Below, piece by piece: positions 22,213 through 32,317 of a DNA stretch of 64,000 bases. Every line of letters begins with the position of its first letter. The first letter of the stretch is position 1. The translations under genes were made by a program, and so were the position numbers. Below the pieces are notes generated by a model. It saw only the letters and a list, made by a program, of their open reading frames with translations. It searched no databases and was not told where the DNA came from. The DNA is from Bradyrhizobium iriomotense (GTDB taxonomy: Bacteria; Pseudomonadota; Alphaproteobacteria; Rhizobiales; Xanthobacteraceae): assembly GCF_030160715.1 (NCBI RefSeq), contig NZ_BSOW01000020.1, forward strand, positions 62,001-126,000. Reading direction: 5' to 3'.

Positions 22213-22968
22213 TTGGCCGATGAGTTCATTCTCGAAACGGAAGGGCTGACGAAGGAGTTCGCGGGATTCTTCGCCGTCCGCGATGTCGCCCTCAAGGTCC
22301 GCCGTGGGAGCATTCACGCGTTGATCGGTCCGAACGGGGCCGGGAAGACGACGTGCTTCAATCTCCTGACCAAGTTTCTCAGGCCCTCTGCCGGAAAAAT
22401 CCTCTACAAGGGGCAGGACATCACCGCGATGGCGCCGGCCGACGTCGCACGCATGGGATTGGTGCGCTCGTTCCAGATCTCGGCGGTGTTTCCGCATCTC
22501 ACTGCGCTCGAGAACGTGCGGGTCGCGTTGCAGCGCCAGCATGGCAGCTCGTTCGACTTCTGGCGCTCCAAGTCCGTGCTCAACCGCTTCAACCATCGCG
22601 CGCTGGAACTTCTGAACGATGTGGGCCTCAGCGAGTTTGCCAATACGCCGGCGGTCGAGATGCCCTATGGGCGCAAACGTGCGCTCGAGATTGCAACGAC
22701 GCTCGCGCTCGACCCGGAAATGATGCTCCTGGACGAGCCGATGGCCGGCATGGGGCATGAGGACATCGACAAGATCGCGGCGCTGATCAAGCGCATCTCG
22801 GCGAAATACACCATCCTGATGGTCGAGCATAATCTGAGCGTGGTCGCCAATCTCTCCGACATCATCACCGTCCTGACGCGTGGACAGGTTCTGGCGCAAG
22901 GCCATTACTCCGATCTCTCCAAGGACGAGCGCGTCAAGGAAGCCTATCTGGGAGCCGGTCATGCCTGA
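22213..22968 (+). CDS. livG: Branched-chain amino acid-type ABC transporter ATPase (LivG-like)
   Basis: A 251-residue ATPase with Walker A GPNGAGKTTCFNLL, signature YGRKRALEIATTLA in place of LSGGQ as usual in LivG, Walker B LLDEPMAGM and the LivG-type C-terminus. It energises import of an amino acid, urea or organic acid by the HAAT family. TTG at 22213 follows GGGGGAAA. It heads the operon livG-F-K-H-M and overlaps livF by eight bases. The substrate cannot be read from sequence; the symbol gives family, not proven role. Confidence 0.85.
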   Translation: MADEFILETEGLTKEFAGFFAVRDVALKVRRGSIHALIGPNGAGKTTCFNLLTKFLRPSAGKILYKGQDITAMAPADVARMGLVRSFQISAVFPHLTALENVRVALQRQHGSSFDFWRSKSVLNRFNHRALELLNDVGLSEFANTPAVEMPYGRKRALEIATTLALDPEMMLLDEPMAGMGHEDIDKIAALIKRISAKYTILMVEHNLSVVANLSDIITVLTRGQVLAQGHYSDLSKDERVKEAYLGAGHA

Positions 22969-23710
22969 CACTGCGATCGCCGAGGCGCCGGCCAAGGCTG
23001 CAACGACCGGAGGTAACATCCTCCAGGTGCGCAACCTCGAAGCCTGGTACGGCGAGTCCCACATCCTGCACGGGATCAATTTCGACGTGAATGCAGGCGA
23101 GGTCGTCACGCTGCTCGGGCGCAACGGCGCCGGCAAGACGACCACGCTGAAGTCGATCATGGGCATCATCGGCAAGCGCGCCGGCTCGATTCGTTTCAAC
23201 AACGAGGAGATCATCCGGGCGACCTCCGACAGGATCGCGCGCATGGGGATTGCCTTCTGCCCCGAGGAACGCGGCATCTTCGCAAGCCTTGACGTGCGGG
23301 AAAACCTGCTGCTGCCGCCGATCGTGCGGGCCGGGGGTCTGTCGCTCGACCAGATCTTCGAGCTGTTTCCGAACCTGAAGGAGCGCCTGAGCAGCCAGGG
23401 GACAAAGCTCTCCGGCGGCGAGCAGCAGATGCTGGCGATTGCGCGCATCCTGCGTACCGGCGCGAGCTTCCTGATGCTGGACGAGCCGACGGAGGGTCTT
23501 GCACCCGTCATCATCCAGCAGATCGGCCACACCATCGCGCGACTGAAGAAGGAGGGTTTTACCATCCTGCTGGTCGAGCAGAACTTCCGCTTCGCCTCGA
23601 CCGTCGCCGATCGCTATTATGTCGTCGAGCACGGCAAGATCATTGACGGATTCTCCAATGCCGAGCTTGCCGCCAACATGGACAAGCTCCACGCCTATCT
23701 CGGCGTCTAG
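22961..23710 (+). CDS. livF: Branched-chain amino acid-type ABC transporter ATPase (LivF-like)
   Basis: A 249-residue second ATPase of the same importer. Walker A is LGRNGAGKTTTLKSI, the signature is LSGGEQQMLAIARIL, Walker B is LMLDEPTEGLAP, and the switch His lies in LLVEQNF-type context. ATG at 22961 overlaps the livG stop, so the two are translationally coupled. The N-terminal extension of about 20 residues before QVRNLEAWYGES is poorly conserved. Confidence 0.87.
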   Translation: MPDTAIAEAPAKAATTGGNILQVRNLEAWYGESHILHGINFDVNAGEVVTLLGRNGAGKTTTLKSIMGIIGKRAGSIRFNNEEIIRATSDRIARMGIAFCPEERGIFASLDVRENLLLPPIVRAGGLSLDQIFELFPNLKERLSSQGTKLSGGEQQMLAIARILRTGASFLMLDEPTEGLAPVIIQQIGHTIARLKKEGFTILLVEQNFRFASTVADRYYVVEHGKIIDGFSNAELAANMDKLHAYLGV

Positions 23711-23746
23711 AACTGCCAACGAGAAACTTCAAAAAAGGAAAGTTGC

Positions 23747-24970
23747 ATGAAGACCAGGTCGATTGCGTCATTTCTGCTCGGCACCGCGCTGTCGCTCACC
23801 GCGGTGGGCGCGGCTTGCGCACAGGACAAGGCCGTCAAGATCGGCGCGCTGTCTGATCAGTCCGGTCTCTACGCCGATCTCGGCGGCCCCGGCTCGACGC
23901 TGGCGGCGCAGATGGCGGTCGAAGACTCCGGCTTGGCTGCGAAGGGCTGGAAGATCGACATCATCTCCGGCGATCACCAGAACAAGCCCGACATCGGCAC
24001 CGCGATCGCGCGGCAATGGTTCGACGTGGACAAGGTCGACGTCATCGTCGACGTGCCGAATTCCGGCGTGGCCCTTGCCGTCAACAACGTCATCAAGGAG
24101 AAGAACGGCGTCTACATCAATTCGGGCGCTGCGACCTCCGATCTTACCAACGCGCAGTGCTCGCCCAACACCGTGCACTGGACCTACGACACCTACATGC
24201 TCGCCCACACCACGGGCCAAGCGCTGGTGAAGGCCGGCGGCGACACCTGGTTCTTCCTCACCGCAGACTACGCTTTCGGCGCGGCGCTCGAGCGCGACAC
24301 CACGGCGGTCGTGCAGGCCAATGGCGGCAAGGTCGTCGGCGGCGTCAAGCACCCGCTCAACACGCCGGACTTCTCCTCCTTCCTGCTCCAGGCGCAGTCG
24401 TCCAAGGCCAAGATCATCGGCCTTGCCAATGCCGGCGGCGATACCACCAACACCATCAAGCAGGCAGCCGAGTTCGGCATCACCAAGGGGGGGCAGAAGC
24501 TCGCGGCGCTGCTTCTGTTCCTCACCGACATCAAGGCGATCGGGCTCGAGACCGCGCAGGGCCTCAACTTCACCGAGACCTTCTACTGGGACATGAACGA
24601 CCAGACCCGCGCCTTCTCCAAGCGTTTTGCCGCGAAGATGAAGAACGGCGCGCCGCCGACCATGGTGCAGGCGGGCGTCTATGCGGGCCTGCGTCATTAC
24701 TTCAAGGCGCTGGAAGCGCTCGGCGGCAATCCGCATGATGGCGTCAAGGTCGTCGAGAAGATGAAGTCGATGCCGACCGAGGACGACCTGTTCGGCAAGG
24801 GCGAGATCCAGCCGAACGGCCGCACCATCCACAACGCCTATCTGTTCGAGGTGAAGAAGCCCTCCGAATCGAAGGCGCCGTGGGACTTCTACAAGCTGGT
24901 CGGCACGGTGCCGGGCGATCAGGCCTTCACGCCGCTGTCCGAAAGCAAGTGCGCGCTGTTGAAGAAGTAA
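23747..24970 (+). CDS. livK: ABC transporter substrate-binding protein (LivK-type)
   Basis: A 407-residue periplasmic binding protein with a signal peptide cleaved after ACA (about residue 25). The Peripla_BP_6 fold starts VKIGALSDQSGLYADLGGPG and continues with EDSGLAAKGWKIDIISGDHQ. It is highly similar to the orphan binding protein encoded at 36838-38064. AAAGGAAAG precedes the ATG. It lies between the ATPase and permease genes and is followed by a strong hairpin that may raise its mRNA level relative to the permeases. Confidence 0.88.
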   Translation: MKTRSIASFLLGTALSLTAVGAACAQDKAVKIGALSDQSGLYADLGGPGSTLAAQMAVEDSGLAAKGWKIDIISGDHQNKPDIGTAIARQWFDVDKVDVIVDVPNSGVALAVNNVIKEKNGVYINSGAATSDLTNAQCSPNTVHWTYDTYMLAHTTGQALVKAGGDTWFFLTADYAFGAALERDTTAVVQANGGKVVGGVKHPLNTPDFSSFLLQAQSSKAKIIGLANAGGDTTNTIKQAAEFGITKGGQKLAALLLFLTDIKAIGLETAQGLNFTETFYWDMNDQTRAFSKRFAAKMKNGAPPTMVQAGVYAGLRHYFKALEALGGNPHDGVKVVEKMKSMPTEDDLFGKGEIQPNGRTIHNAYLFEVKKPSESKAPWDFYKLVGTVPGDQAFTPLSESKCALLKK

Positions 24971-24981
24971 TAAGCAACAAC

Positions 24982-25007
24982 GGTTCGCCGGCCATCGCCG
25001 GCGAACC
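24982..25007 (+). other. Intercistronic hairpin after livK
   Basis: Eleven perfect base pairs (GGTTCGCCGGC and its complement) around a four-base loop lie between the livK stop and livH start. No T-run follows, so it more likely stabilises the 3' end of livK mRNA or partly terminates transcription than ends the operon. Confidence 0.6.
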
Positions 25008-25043
25008 ACATGAGGAACGCTGAAGGGACTGGGTGCGAGATCG

Positions 25044-25913
25044 ATGCAGGCTCTCTATGCACAGCTACTGGTGGGACTGATCAACGGCTCGTTCTACGCG
25101 CTGCTCAGCCTCGGGCTTGCCGTGATCTTCGGCATGCTGAACATCATCAATTTCGCCCATGGCGCGCTCTACATGATGGGCGCGTTCGTCGCGTATTTCC
25201 TGCTGAACAACGACTACCTCAGTATCGGCTACTGGCCCGCGTTGATCATCGCGCCGATCGTGGTCGGCATCTTCGGCATGATCCTGGAGCGGACCATGCT
25301 GCAATGGCTGACCGGGCTCGACCATCTCTATGGCCTGCTGCTGACGTTTGGCCTGGCCCTGATCATCCAGGGCGTGTTCCAGAACTACTTCGGCTCGTCC
25401 GGTCTGCCCTATGCCATTCCCGACCAGCTCAAGGGCGGCATGAATCTCGGCTTCATGTTCTTACCCATCTACCGCGGCTGGGTGGTGGTCTTCTCGCTGG
25501 TGGTGTGCCTTGCGACCTGGTTCCTGATCGAGAAGACCCAGCTCGGCGCCTACTTGCGCGCCGCGACTGAAAATCCGACGCTGGTGCGCGCCTTCGGCAT
25601 CAACGTGCCGCGCATGATCACGCTGACCTACGGCCTCGGCGTCGGCCTTGCCGCGCTTGCCGGCGTGCTCTCCGCGCCGATCAACCAGGTGCGGCCGCTG
25701 ATGGGCGCCGACCTCATCATCGTGGTGTTCGCGGTGGTGGTGATCGGCGGCATGGGATCGATCATGGGCTCGATCATCACCGGCTTCGCGCTCGGGGTGA
25801 TCGAAGGCCTGACCAAGTATTTTTACCCCGAGGCCTCCAACACCGTCGTGTTCGTGCTGATGGTGCTGGTGCTGCTTGTGAAGCCGACGGGACTGACGGG
25901 AAGGGCGGCCTGA
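25044..25913 (+). CDS. livH: Branched-chain amino acid-type ABC permease (LivH-like)
   Basis: A 289-residue permease with about eight membrane segments. The N-terminus QLLVGLINGSFYALLSLGLA and FGMLNIINFAHGALYMMGAF are LivH hallmarks, and the C-terminal half has the conserved VFAVVVIGGMGSIMGSIITG coupling region. ATG at 25044 starts the conserved region. It pairs with LivM, whose gene follows after one base. Confidence 0.9.
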   Translation: MQALYAQLLVGLINGSFYALLSLGLAVIFGMLNIINFAHGALYMMGAFVAYFLLNNDYLSIGYWPALIIAPIVVGIFGMILERTMLQWLTGLDHLYGLLLTFGLALIIQGVFQNYFGSSGLPYAIPDQLKGGMNLGFMFLPIYRGWVVVFSLVVCLATWFLIEKTQLGAYLRAATENPTLVRAFGINVPRMITLTYGLGVGLAALAGVLSAPINQVRPLMGADLIIVVFAVVVIGGMGSIMGSIITGFALGVIEGLTKYFYPEASNTVVFVLMVLVLLVKPTGLTGRAA

Positions 25914-25914
25914 T

Positions 25915-26883
25915 ATGACAGCCTTGACAGACGACACCCTGCCTGTGACCGCGCGCGCGATGCGCGACGAGATGATCGTGTTCGTGTTCGTGGCGCTGGC
26001 TCTGGCCGCCGTGCCGTTCACGGGCATCTATCCGTTCTTCGTGATGCAGGCGCTGTGCTTCGCGCTGCTCGCCTGCGCCTTCAACCTGCTGATCGGCTAT
26101 GGCGGTCTGTTGTCGTTCGGCCACGCGATGTTCCTCGGCACCGCCGGCTATTGCAGCGCGCATGCGCTGAAGGTGTGGGCGCTGCCGCCGGAGCTCGGTA
26201 TCCTCGCCGGCGTTGCGGCAGCCTTCGTGCTCTCGATCGTGACCGGCTACATCTCGATCCGCCGCCAGGGCATCTACTTCTCGATGATCACGCTGGCGCT
26301 GTCGCAACTCCTCTATTTCATTTACTTGCAGGCGCCGTTCACGCATGGCGAAGACGGCATTCAGGGTATTCCGCAGGGCCATCTGTTCGGGATCTTCGAT
26401 CTTTCCAAGCCCACGGTGCTCTACTACGTCGTGCTGGTCGGTTTCCTCGCCGGCTTCCTCTTGATCTACCGCATCATCAACTCGCCCTTCGGCGAGGTCT
26501 TGAAGTCGATCCGCGAGAATGAGCAGCGCGCGATCTCGCTCGGCTACCGCACCGATCAGTACAAGCTGCTGGCCTTCATCCTCTCGGGCACGCTGGCCGG
26601 CTTTGCGGGCTCGCTGAAGGTGTTCGTGGCGCAGAACGCCTCGCTCACCGACGTGCACTGGTCGATGTCCGGTGAGGTCGTGCTGATGACGCTGGTCGGC
26701 GGCCTCGGCACCATTTTCGGGCCCGTGGTCGGCGCCTTCGTGATCATCGCCATGCAGCAGTACCTGGCGAGCTACGGCCAGTGGGTGACGGTGATTCAGG
26801 GCGCGATCTTCGTGATCTGCGTGCTCACCTTCCGCCGCGGCGTTGTCGGCGAAATCGCACATTACTTCCGGAGATCTCTGTAA
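25915..26883 (+). CDS. livM: Branched-chain amino acid-type ABC permease (LivM-like)
   Basis: A 322-residue permease with about nine to ten membrane segments. It has the LivM hallmarks FNLLIGYGGLLSFGHAMFLG, GYISIRRQGIYFSMITLALS, the EAA-like FGEVLKSIRENEQRA and LVGGLGTIFGPVVGA. It begins one base after livH and ends the operon. A 155-bp gap with a Pho-box-like site follows before the phosphate genes. Confidence 0.9.
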   Translation: MTALTDDTLPVTARAMRDEMIVFVFVALALAAVPFTGIYPFFVMQALCFALLACAFNLLIGYGGLLSFGHAMFLGTAGYCSAHALKVWALPPELGILAGVAAAFVLSIVTGYISIRRQGIYFSMITLALSQLLYFIYLQAPFTHGEDGIQGIPQGHLFGIFDLSKPTVLYYVVLVGFLAGFLLIYRIINSPFGEVLKSIRENEQRAISLGYRTDQYKLLAFILSGTLAGFAGSLKVFVAQNASLTDVHWSMSGEVVLMTLVGGLGTIFGPVVGAFVIIAMQQYLASYGQWVTVIQGAIFVICVLTFRRGVVGEIAHYFRRSL

Positions 26884-26979
26884 GTCTCTGATCTTGATGC
26901 GGTTTCTTTGGTTCCTGAAAGTGGTGGATGAATTGCTTCAGGCGGCGTGACGTGGCACGCGCGCGGCCTGAAAATGGTC

Positions 26980-26998
26980 TATGACAGTTGGGTGACAG
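26980..26998 (-). promoter_or_regulatory. Pho box in reverse orientation upstream of DUF47-pit
   Basis: On the minus strand CTGTCACCCAACTGTCATA has two exact CTGTCA half-sites at the 11-bp spacing of the PhoB box. It lies about 40 bp upstream of the DUF47 start, in the position of a promoter. In Sinorhizobium meliloti the orthologous orfA-pit operon is repressed by PhoB, which agrees with this placement. Confidence 0.65.
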
Positions 26999-27038
26999 TC
27001 CTTCCGGACCGGCCAATCTCAACCCGGCAGTTTTCCCC

Positions 27039-27683
27039 ATGATACGTTGGTTTCGTGCCTTTCTCCCCAAGGAGGAACGGTTCTTCGACCTGTTCGACCG
27101 CCATGCCCAGACCGTGATCCAGGGCTCGATCGCGCTTCAGGGCATGCTGAACGGCGGCGAGGAGACGCCGGTCTATTGCCAGCGCGTCAACCAGTTCGAG
27201 AACGATGCCGACAACATCACGCGCGAGGTGCTGACCGCGGTGCGCCGCACCTTCATCACCCCGTTCGACCGCGGCGACATCAAGAACCTGATCACCTCGA
27301 TGGACGACGCCATCGACCAGATGCAGCAGACCGCCAAGGCGGTGATGCTGTTCGAGGTCCGCACCTTCGAGCCGCCAATGCGCGAGATCGGCGGGCTTCT
27401 GATCGAGTGCGCCAACCTGGTGGGGCGTGCGCTGCCACTGCTTCAGGAGATCGGCAAGAACGTCGCCATGCTGACCGCGATCACGGAAGAGCTGACCAAG
27501 CTGGAGGGACGGGTCGACGATCTCCATGACATCGGGCTGAAGGAGCTCTTCCTGAAGCACCGCGACGGCAACGCGATGGATTTCATCGTGGGCGTCGAGA
27601 TCTACGACCATCTCGAGAAAGTCGCGGACCGCTTCGACGATGTCGCGAACGAGATCAACAGCATCGTCATCGAGCAGGTCTAG
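27039..27683 (+). CDS. DUF47/PhoU-like protein associated with Pit
   Basis: A 214-residue all-helical DUF47 (TIGR00153) protein, distantly related to PhoU. It begins WFRAFLPKEERFFDLFDRHA and contains ITPFDRGDIKNLITSMDDAI and KVADRFDDVANEINSI, the acidic metal-binding-type motifs of the family. Such proteins are encoded next to Pit transporters and are thought to modulate them. The gene is 15 bp upstream of pit and equals orfA of the S. meliloti orfA-pit operon. Confidence 0.9.
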   Translation: MIRWFRAFLPKEERFFDLFDRHAQTVIQGSIALQGMLNGGEETPVYCQRVNQFENDADNITREVLTAVRRTFITPFDRGDIKNLITSMDDAIDQMQQTAKAVMLFEVRTFEPPMREIGGLLIECANLVGRALPLLQEIGKNVAMLTAITEELTKLEGRVDDLHDIGLKELFLKHRDGNAMDFIVGVEIYDHLEKVADRFDDVANEINSIVIEQV

Positions 27684-27698
27684 GGCAGGGGCTGCGCC

Positions 27699-28703
27699 GT
27701 GGATGCCGTGTTGGGTCTTCCCGTCCTGGTCGGATTGATCGCCGTCGCGCTGCTGTTCGACTTCCTGAACGGCCTGCACGACGCCGCCAATTCGATCGCC
27801 ACCATCGTCTCAACCCGCGTGCTGCGGCCGCAATTCGCGGTGTTCTGGGCGGCGTTCTTCAATTTCGTCGCCTTCCTGGTGTTCGGCCTGCACGTCGCCC
27901 AAACCATCGGCACTGGCATCATCGATCCCGCGGTCGTCGACGCACAGGTGATATTCGCGGCGCTCGTCGGCGCGATCGTCTGGAACCTCGTCACCTGGGC
28001 ACTCGGCATTCCCTCCTCGTCGTCGCACGCGTTGATCGGCGGTCTCGTCGGCGGCGGCATGGCCAAGGCCGGGATCTCGGCAGCAGTCTGGAGCGGATTG
28101 TCGAAGACCGTGCTGGCGATCGTGCTGTCGCCGCTGGTCGGCTTCCTGCTCGCGATGATGCTGGTTGCGATCGTCTCCTGGGCCTCGGTGCGCTCGACGC
28201 CGTTCGCCGTCGACCGCGCCTTCCGCATCCTGCAATTCGCCTCCGCCTCGCTCTATTCGCTCGGGCATGGCGGCAATGACGCCCAGAAGACCATGGGCAT
28301 CATCGCCGTGCTCCTGTATTCGCAGGGCCATCTCGGCGGTGAATTCTCCGTGCCGTTCTGGGTGGTCTTGTCCTGCCAGGCCGCCATGGCGATGGGAACG
28401 CTGATGGGCGGCTGGCGGATCGTCCGCACCATGGGCCTGCGCATCACCAAGCTGACGCCGATGCAGGGGTTTTGTGCCGAGACCGGCGGTGCCGCAACCC
28501 TGTTCATGGCGACCTTCCTCGGCGTTCCCGTTTCGACCACCCACACCATCACCGGCGCGATCGTCGGTGTCGGCGCCGCCCGCCGCGTCTCGGCGGTGCG
28601 CTGGAACGTGGCGAGCTCGATCGTCTACGCCTGGGTGATCACGATACCGGCGTCCGCGATCGTCGCCGCGCTGTCCTGGTGGGCAGTGCAGTTTTTCAAG
28701 TAA
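27699..28703 (+). CDS. pit: Low-affinity inorganic phosphate transporter Pit
   Basis: A 334-residue membrane protein of the PiT family with about ten hydrophobic segments. The duplicated signatures are visible: FDFLNGLHDAANSIATIVST near the N-terminus and YSLGHGGNDAQKTMG in the C-terminal half, plus GIPSSSSHALIGG and VPVSTTHTITGAI. It imports metal-phosphate by the proton gradient. GTG at 27699 starts 15 bp after the DUF47 gene. Its 3' end overlaps the convergent gdx gene by eight bases. Confidence 0.92.
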   Translation: MDAVLGLPVLVGLIAVALLFDFLNGLHDAANSIATIVSTRVLRPQFAVFWAAFFNFVAFLVFGLHVAQTIGTGIIDPAVVDAQVIFAALVGAIVWNLVTWALGIPSSSSHALIGGLVGGGMAKAGISAAVWSGLSKTVLAIVLSPLVGFLLAMMLVAIVSWASVRSTPFAVDRAFRILQFASASLYSLGHGGNDAQKTMGIIAVLLYSQGHLGGEFSVPFWVVLSCQAAMAMGTLMGGWRIVRTMGLRITKLTPMQGFCAETGGAATLFMATFLGVPVSTTHTITGAIVGVGAARRVSAVRWNVASSIVYAWVITIPASAIVAALSWWAVQFFK

Positions 28704-29007
28704 CGAGCTTCAGCCCGACAATGCCGCCGACGATCAGCCCAATGCTGACGAGGCGCAGTGCCGTGGCCGGCTCGCCGAACAGGATGATCCCCAGCGCGGC
28801 GGTTCCGACCGCGCCGATCCCGGTCCAGACCGCATAAGCGGTTCCAATCGGCAGCGATTTGAGGGCAAGCCCAAGCATGACGCTTCCGGCCATGGCAGCA
28901 AGGGTGAGCACCGATGGAACCAGCTTGGTGAAACCCTCGGTGTATTTGAGGCCAATCGCCCAGGCGACCTCCAGGAGACCGGCGACGAACAATATGGACC
29001 AAGCCAT
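28696..29007 (-). CDS. gdx: SMR-family guanidinium exporter Gdx (SugE)
   Basis: A 103-residue four-helix small multidrug resistance protein. Glu13 in FVAGLLEVAWAIGLKYTEGF is the conserved membrane carboxylate, and the WAIGLKYT segment matches the SugE/Gdx branch rather than EmrE. Gdx proteins export guanidinium in exchange for protons. ACGGAGGG lies just before the ATG and a guanidine-II riboswitch lies upstream, which supports the guanidinium role over drug export. It overlaps the 3' end of pit by eight bases. Confidence 0.9.
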   Translation of the reverse strand: MAWSILFVAGLLEVAWAIGLKYTEGFTKLVPSVLTLAAMAGSVMLGLALKSLPIGTAYAVWTGIGAVGTAALGIILFGEPATALRLVSIGLIVGGIVGLKLVT

Positions 29008-29025
29008 GACGACCCTCCGTTCAAG

Positions 29026-29078
29026 GCAGGGTCGTCCCCGCGGGCAATTGCTTATGGAAGGGGAAGGTCGTCCTTCCC
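29026..29078 (-). promoter_or_regulatory. Guanidine-II (mini-ykkC) riboswitch
   Basis: Two hairpins on the minus strand each carry the conserved ACGA (ACGR) loop: GGGAAGG-ACGA-CCTTCCC (29078-29061) and GCGGGG-ACGA-CCCTGC (29041-29026). The second lies six bases upstream of the gdx Shine-Dalgarno (29020-29013). Twin ACGR hairpins are diagnostic of the guanidine-II class, which turns on guanidinium exporters. Confidence 0.9.
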
Positions 29079-29164
29079 ACCACCGATATGGGGGTGGTCA
29101 CAGGGCTCCGCAATCACCACATGAGGCTTGATCAGCCTCGTTTTCCCTGCCAAACGCTCCCGCC

Positions 29165-30784
<1,620 letters not shown>

Positions 30785-30807
30785 ATCGCCCGTCCCCTTT
30801 CTCCGCC

Positions 30808-30910
30808 GTCATGCCCCGCGAAGGCGGGGTGTCCAGTACGCCGCGGCCTCTCGATTTCAATCTCGCCGTCTCTGGAATACCGCGTCGCCCGGGCAAGCCG
30901 GGCGACGACG
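30808..30910. repeat. REP-like palindromic repeat after prfC
   Basis: Two hairpins, CCCCGC/GCGGGG at 30814-30829 and a 10-bp stem CGTCGCCCGG/CCGGGCGACG at 30883-30907, are joined by a spacer with GTCCAGTACGCCGCGG. This is a familiar intergenic repeat type of Bradyrhizobium genomes and may act as a terminator for prfC. Confidence 0.65.
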
Positions 30911-31004
30911 CCGGTGCTTGAACGCGCGCATGTGAACGGACGCTCACTTGACCTGTGCGCGGCCGATGCCACGTTTGCCGATGTAGCATTGCGGTTTCCT
31001 GGTC

Positions 31005-31577
31005 ATGTGGCGCTGCATCCTCGTTCTGCTCCTGATGACGGCGCTGCCGGTCTCTGCCGACGCGCGGCGCCGGCACTTTGAGCCGATTCAGTTCGAGCCG
31101 ATTCCGTTCTCATACGAGCCGTGCGGCGGACCATTTCAGGGTCCCTGCATCACCGAGATACCCTTTCCGTTCGGCGAGACGCTCCAGGTCACGGTCGAGA
31201 CCGTTCCATCGCAAGCCGACAGCGCGAAGTACCAAAAGCCGGATCATGATCTCGACACGATCGGTGACCTCATGGCCGAGCTGCGCTCGTGCTGGTCGCC
31301 ACCCTCAGTCGATAGTGCGCGGGAGGGTATGCAGATGTCGGTGCGCTTCAGCCTCAACAGGTCGGGCAGCCTGATCGGCCCGCCGCGCCTGACCTTTGCG
31401 ACGGCGGGCGCGCCCGCGGACACGCGAACCACGTACCTCGATGCCATTAACGCGTCGCTGAACGCCTGCCTGCCGCTGAGGCTCACCAACGGCTTTGCCG
31501 GCGCGCTGGCCGGACGGCCGATCGCGATCCGCTATGTCGACAATCGCGAGCTGAGGAAACCCGGGACGCAGCAGTGA
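31005..31577 (+). CDS. Periplasmic protein of unknown function (TonB/TolA C-terminal-like)
   Basis: A 190-residue protein with a signal peptide ending near ADA (residue 20). The mature part has a low-complexity EPIQFEPIPFSYEPCGG region with a Cys pair, then a domain (LRSCWSPPSVDSAREGMQMS through LNACLPLRLTNGFAGALAG) whose pattern resembles the TolA/TonB C-terminal fold used in periplasmic contacts. This fold assignment is inferred from residue pattern only. The gene stands alone. Confidence 0.65.
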   Translation: MWRCILVLLLMTALPVSADARRRHFEPIQFEPIPFSYEPCGGPFQGPCITEIPFPFGETLQVTVETVPSQADSAKYQKPDHDLDTIGDLMAELRSCWSPPSVDSAREGMQMSVRFSLNRSGSLIGPPRLTFATAGAPADTRTTYLDAINASLNACLPLRLTNGFAGALAGRPIAIRYVDNRELRKPGTQQ

Positions 31578-31654
31578 TCCGCGAATGACGCATTGCGGGC
31601 GGCAGGCTTGAAGTGATACCCGGTAGAGGGGGCGCTCGTTAAGGGGAGGATGCC

Positions 31655-32239
31655 GTGGGCTTGTTGGTGATGATCCTGGGGCTCGCGTTGTTTTTCGCGG
31701 CCCACATCTTCACGACGAAACGCGAGGCGCGCGCGCAGGCGATCGCGCGGCTGGGCGAGGGCACCTACAAGATCCTCTATGCGGTGGTCTCGCTGGCCGG
31801 CCTTGCCCTGATCGTCTGGGGTTTTGGCCACTATCGCGCCAGCGGCTGGATCGACATCTGGTATCCGCCGAAGGCGATGAAGCACATCACGGTCGCGCTG
31901 ATGCTGCCGGCTGTGATCCTGGTGGTGGCGTCCTACATCCGCGGCCGCATCTATGCGACGCTGAAGCACCCGATGCTGGCAGGCATCAAGCTGTGGGCAG
32001 CGGCGCATCTATTGGCCAATGGCGATCTCGGCTCCATCATCCTGTTCGGGTCGTTCCTGGGCTGGGCAGTGTATGACCGGATCTCGCTGAAGCATCGCAA
32101 GGATGCCGGCGCCCCGCCGATTCCGGTTGGCGGCACCTCCAACGATCTGATCGCTGTCGCAGTCGGTGTCGTCGCCTATCTGGCGCTTGCCTTTGCCTTC
32201 CATCCCGTCGTGATCGGCGTTCCCGTGATGGGAGCCTAG
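31655..32239 (+). CDS. NnrU family protein
   Basis: A 194-residue integral membrane protein of the NnrU family with about five hydrophobic helices. Conserved parts are LALFFAAHIFTTKREARAQA, GWIDIWYPPKAMKHIT, GRIYATLKHPMLAGIKLWAA and HLLANGDLGSIILFGSFLGW. NnrU was named from nitric-oxide-regulated denitrification clusters and is related to isoprenylcysteine methyltransferase-like membrane proteins. No denitrification genes are nearby. GTG at 31655 follows GGGGAGG. Confidence 0.85.
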   Translation: MGLLVMILGLALFFAAHIFTTKREARAQAIARLGEGTYKILYAVVSLAGLALIVWGFGHYRASGWIDIWYPPKAMKHITVALMLPAVILVVASYIRGRIYATLKHPMLAGIKLWAAAHLLANGDLGSIILFGSFLGWAVYDRISLKHRKDAGAPPIPVGGTSNDLIAVAVGVVAYLALAFAFHPVVIGVPVMGA

Positions 32240-32317
32240 AGCCAGCCGATCAGCGCAAGACAGAAGCGGCTGTCCGTGCAGGGAAGGTGACAAGAACAAC
32301 AAGCCGGGAGCATCCCG

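Noticed and set aside
22087..23565. Minus-strand frame of 492 codons
   Set aside because: It is antisense to livG and livF, both of which have all ABC motifs.
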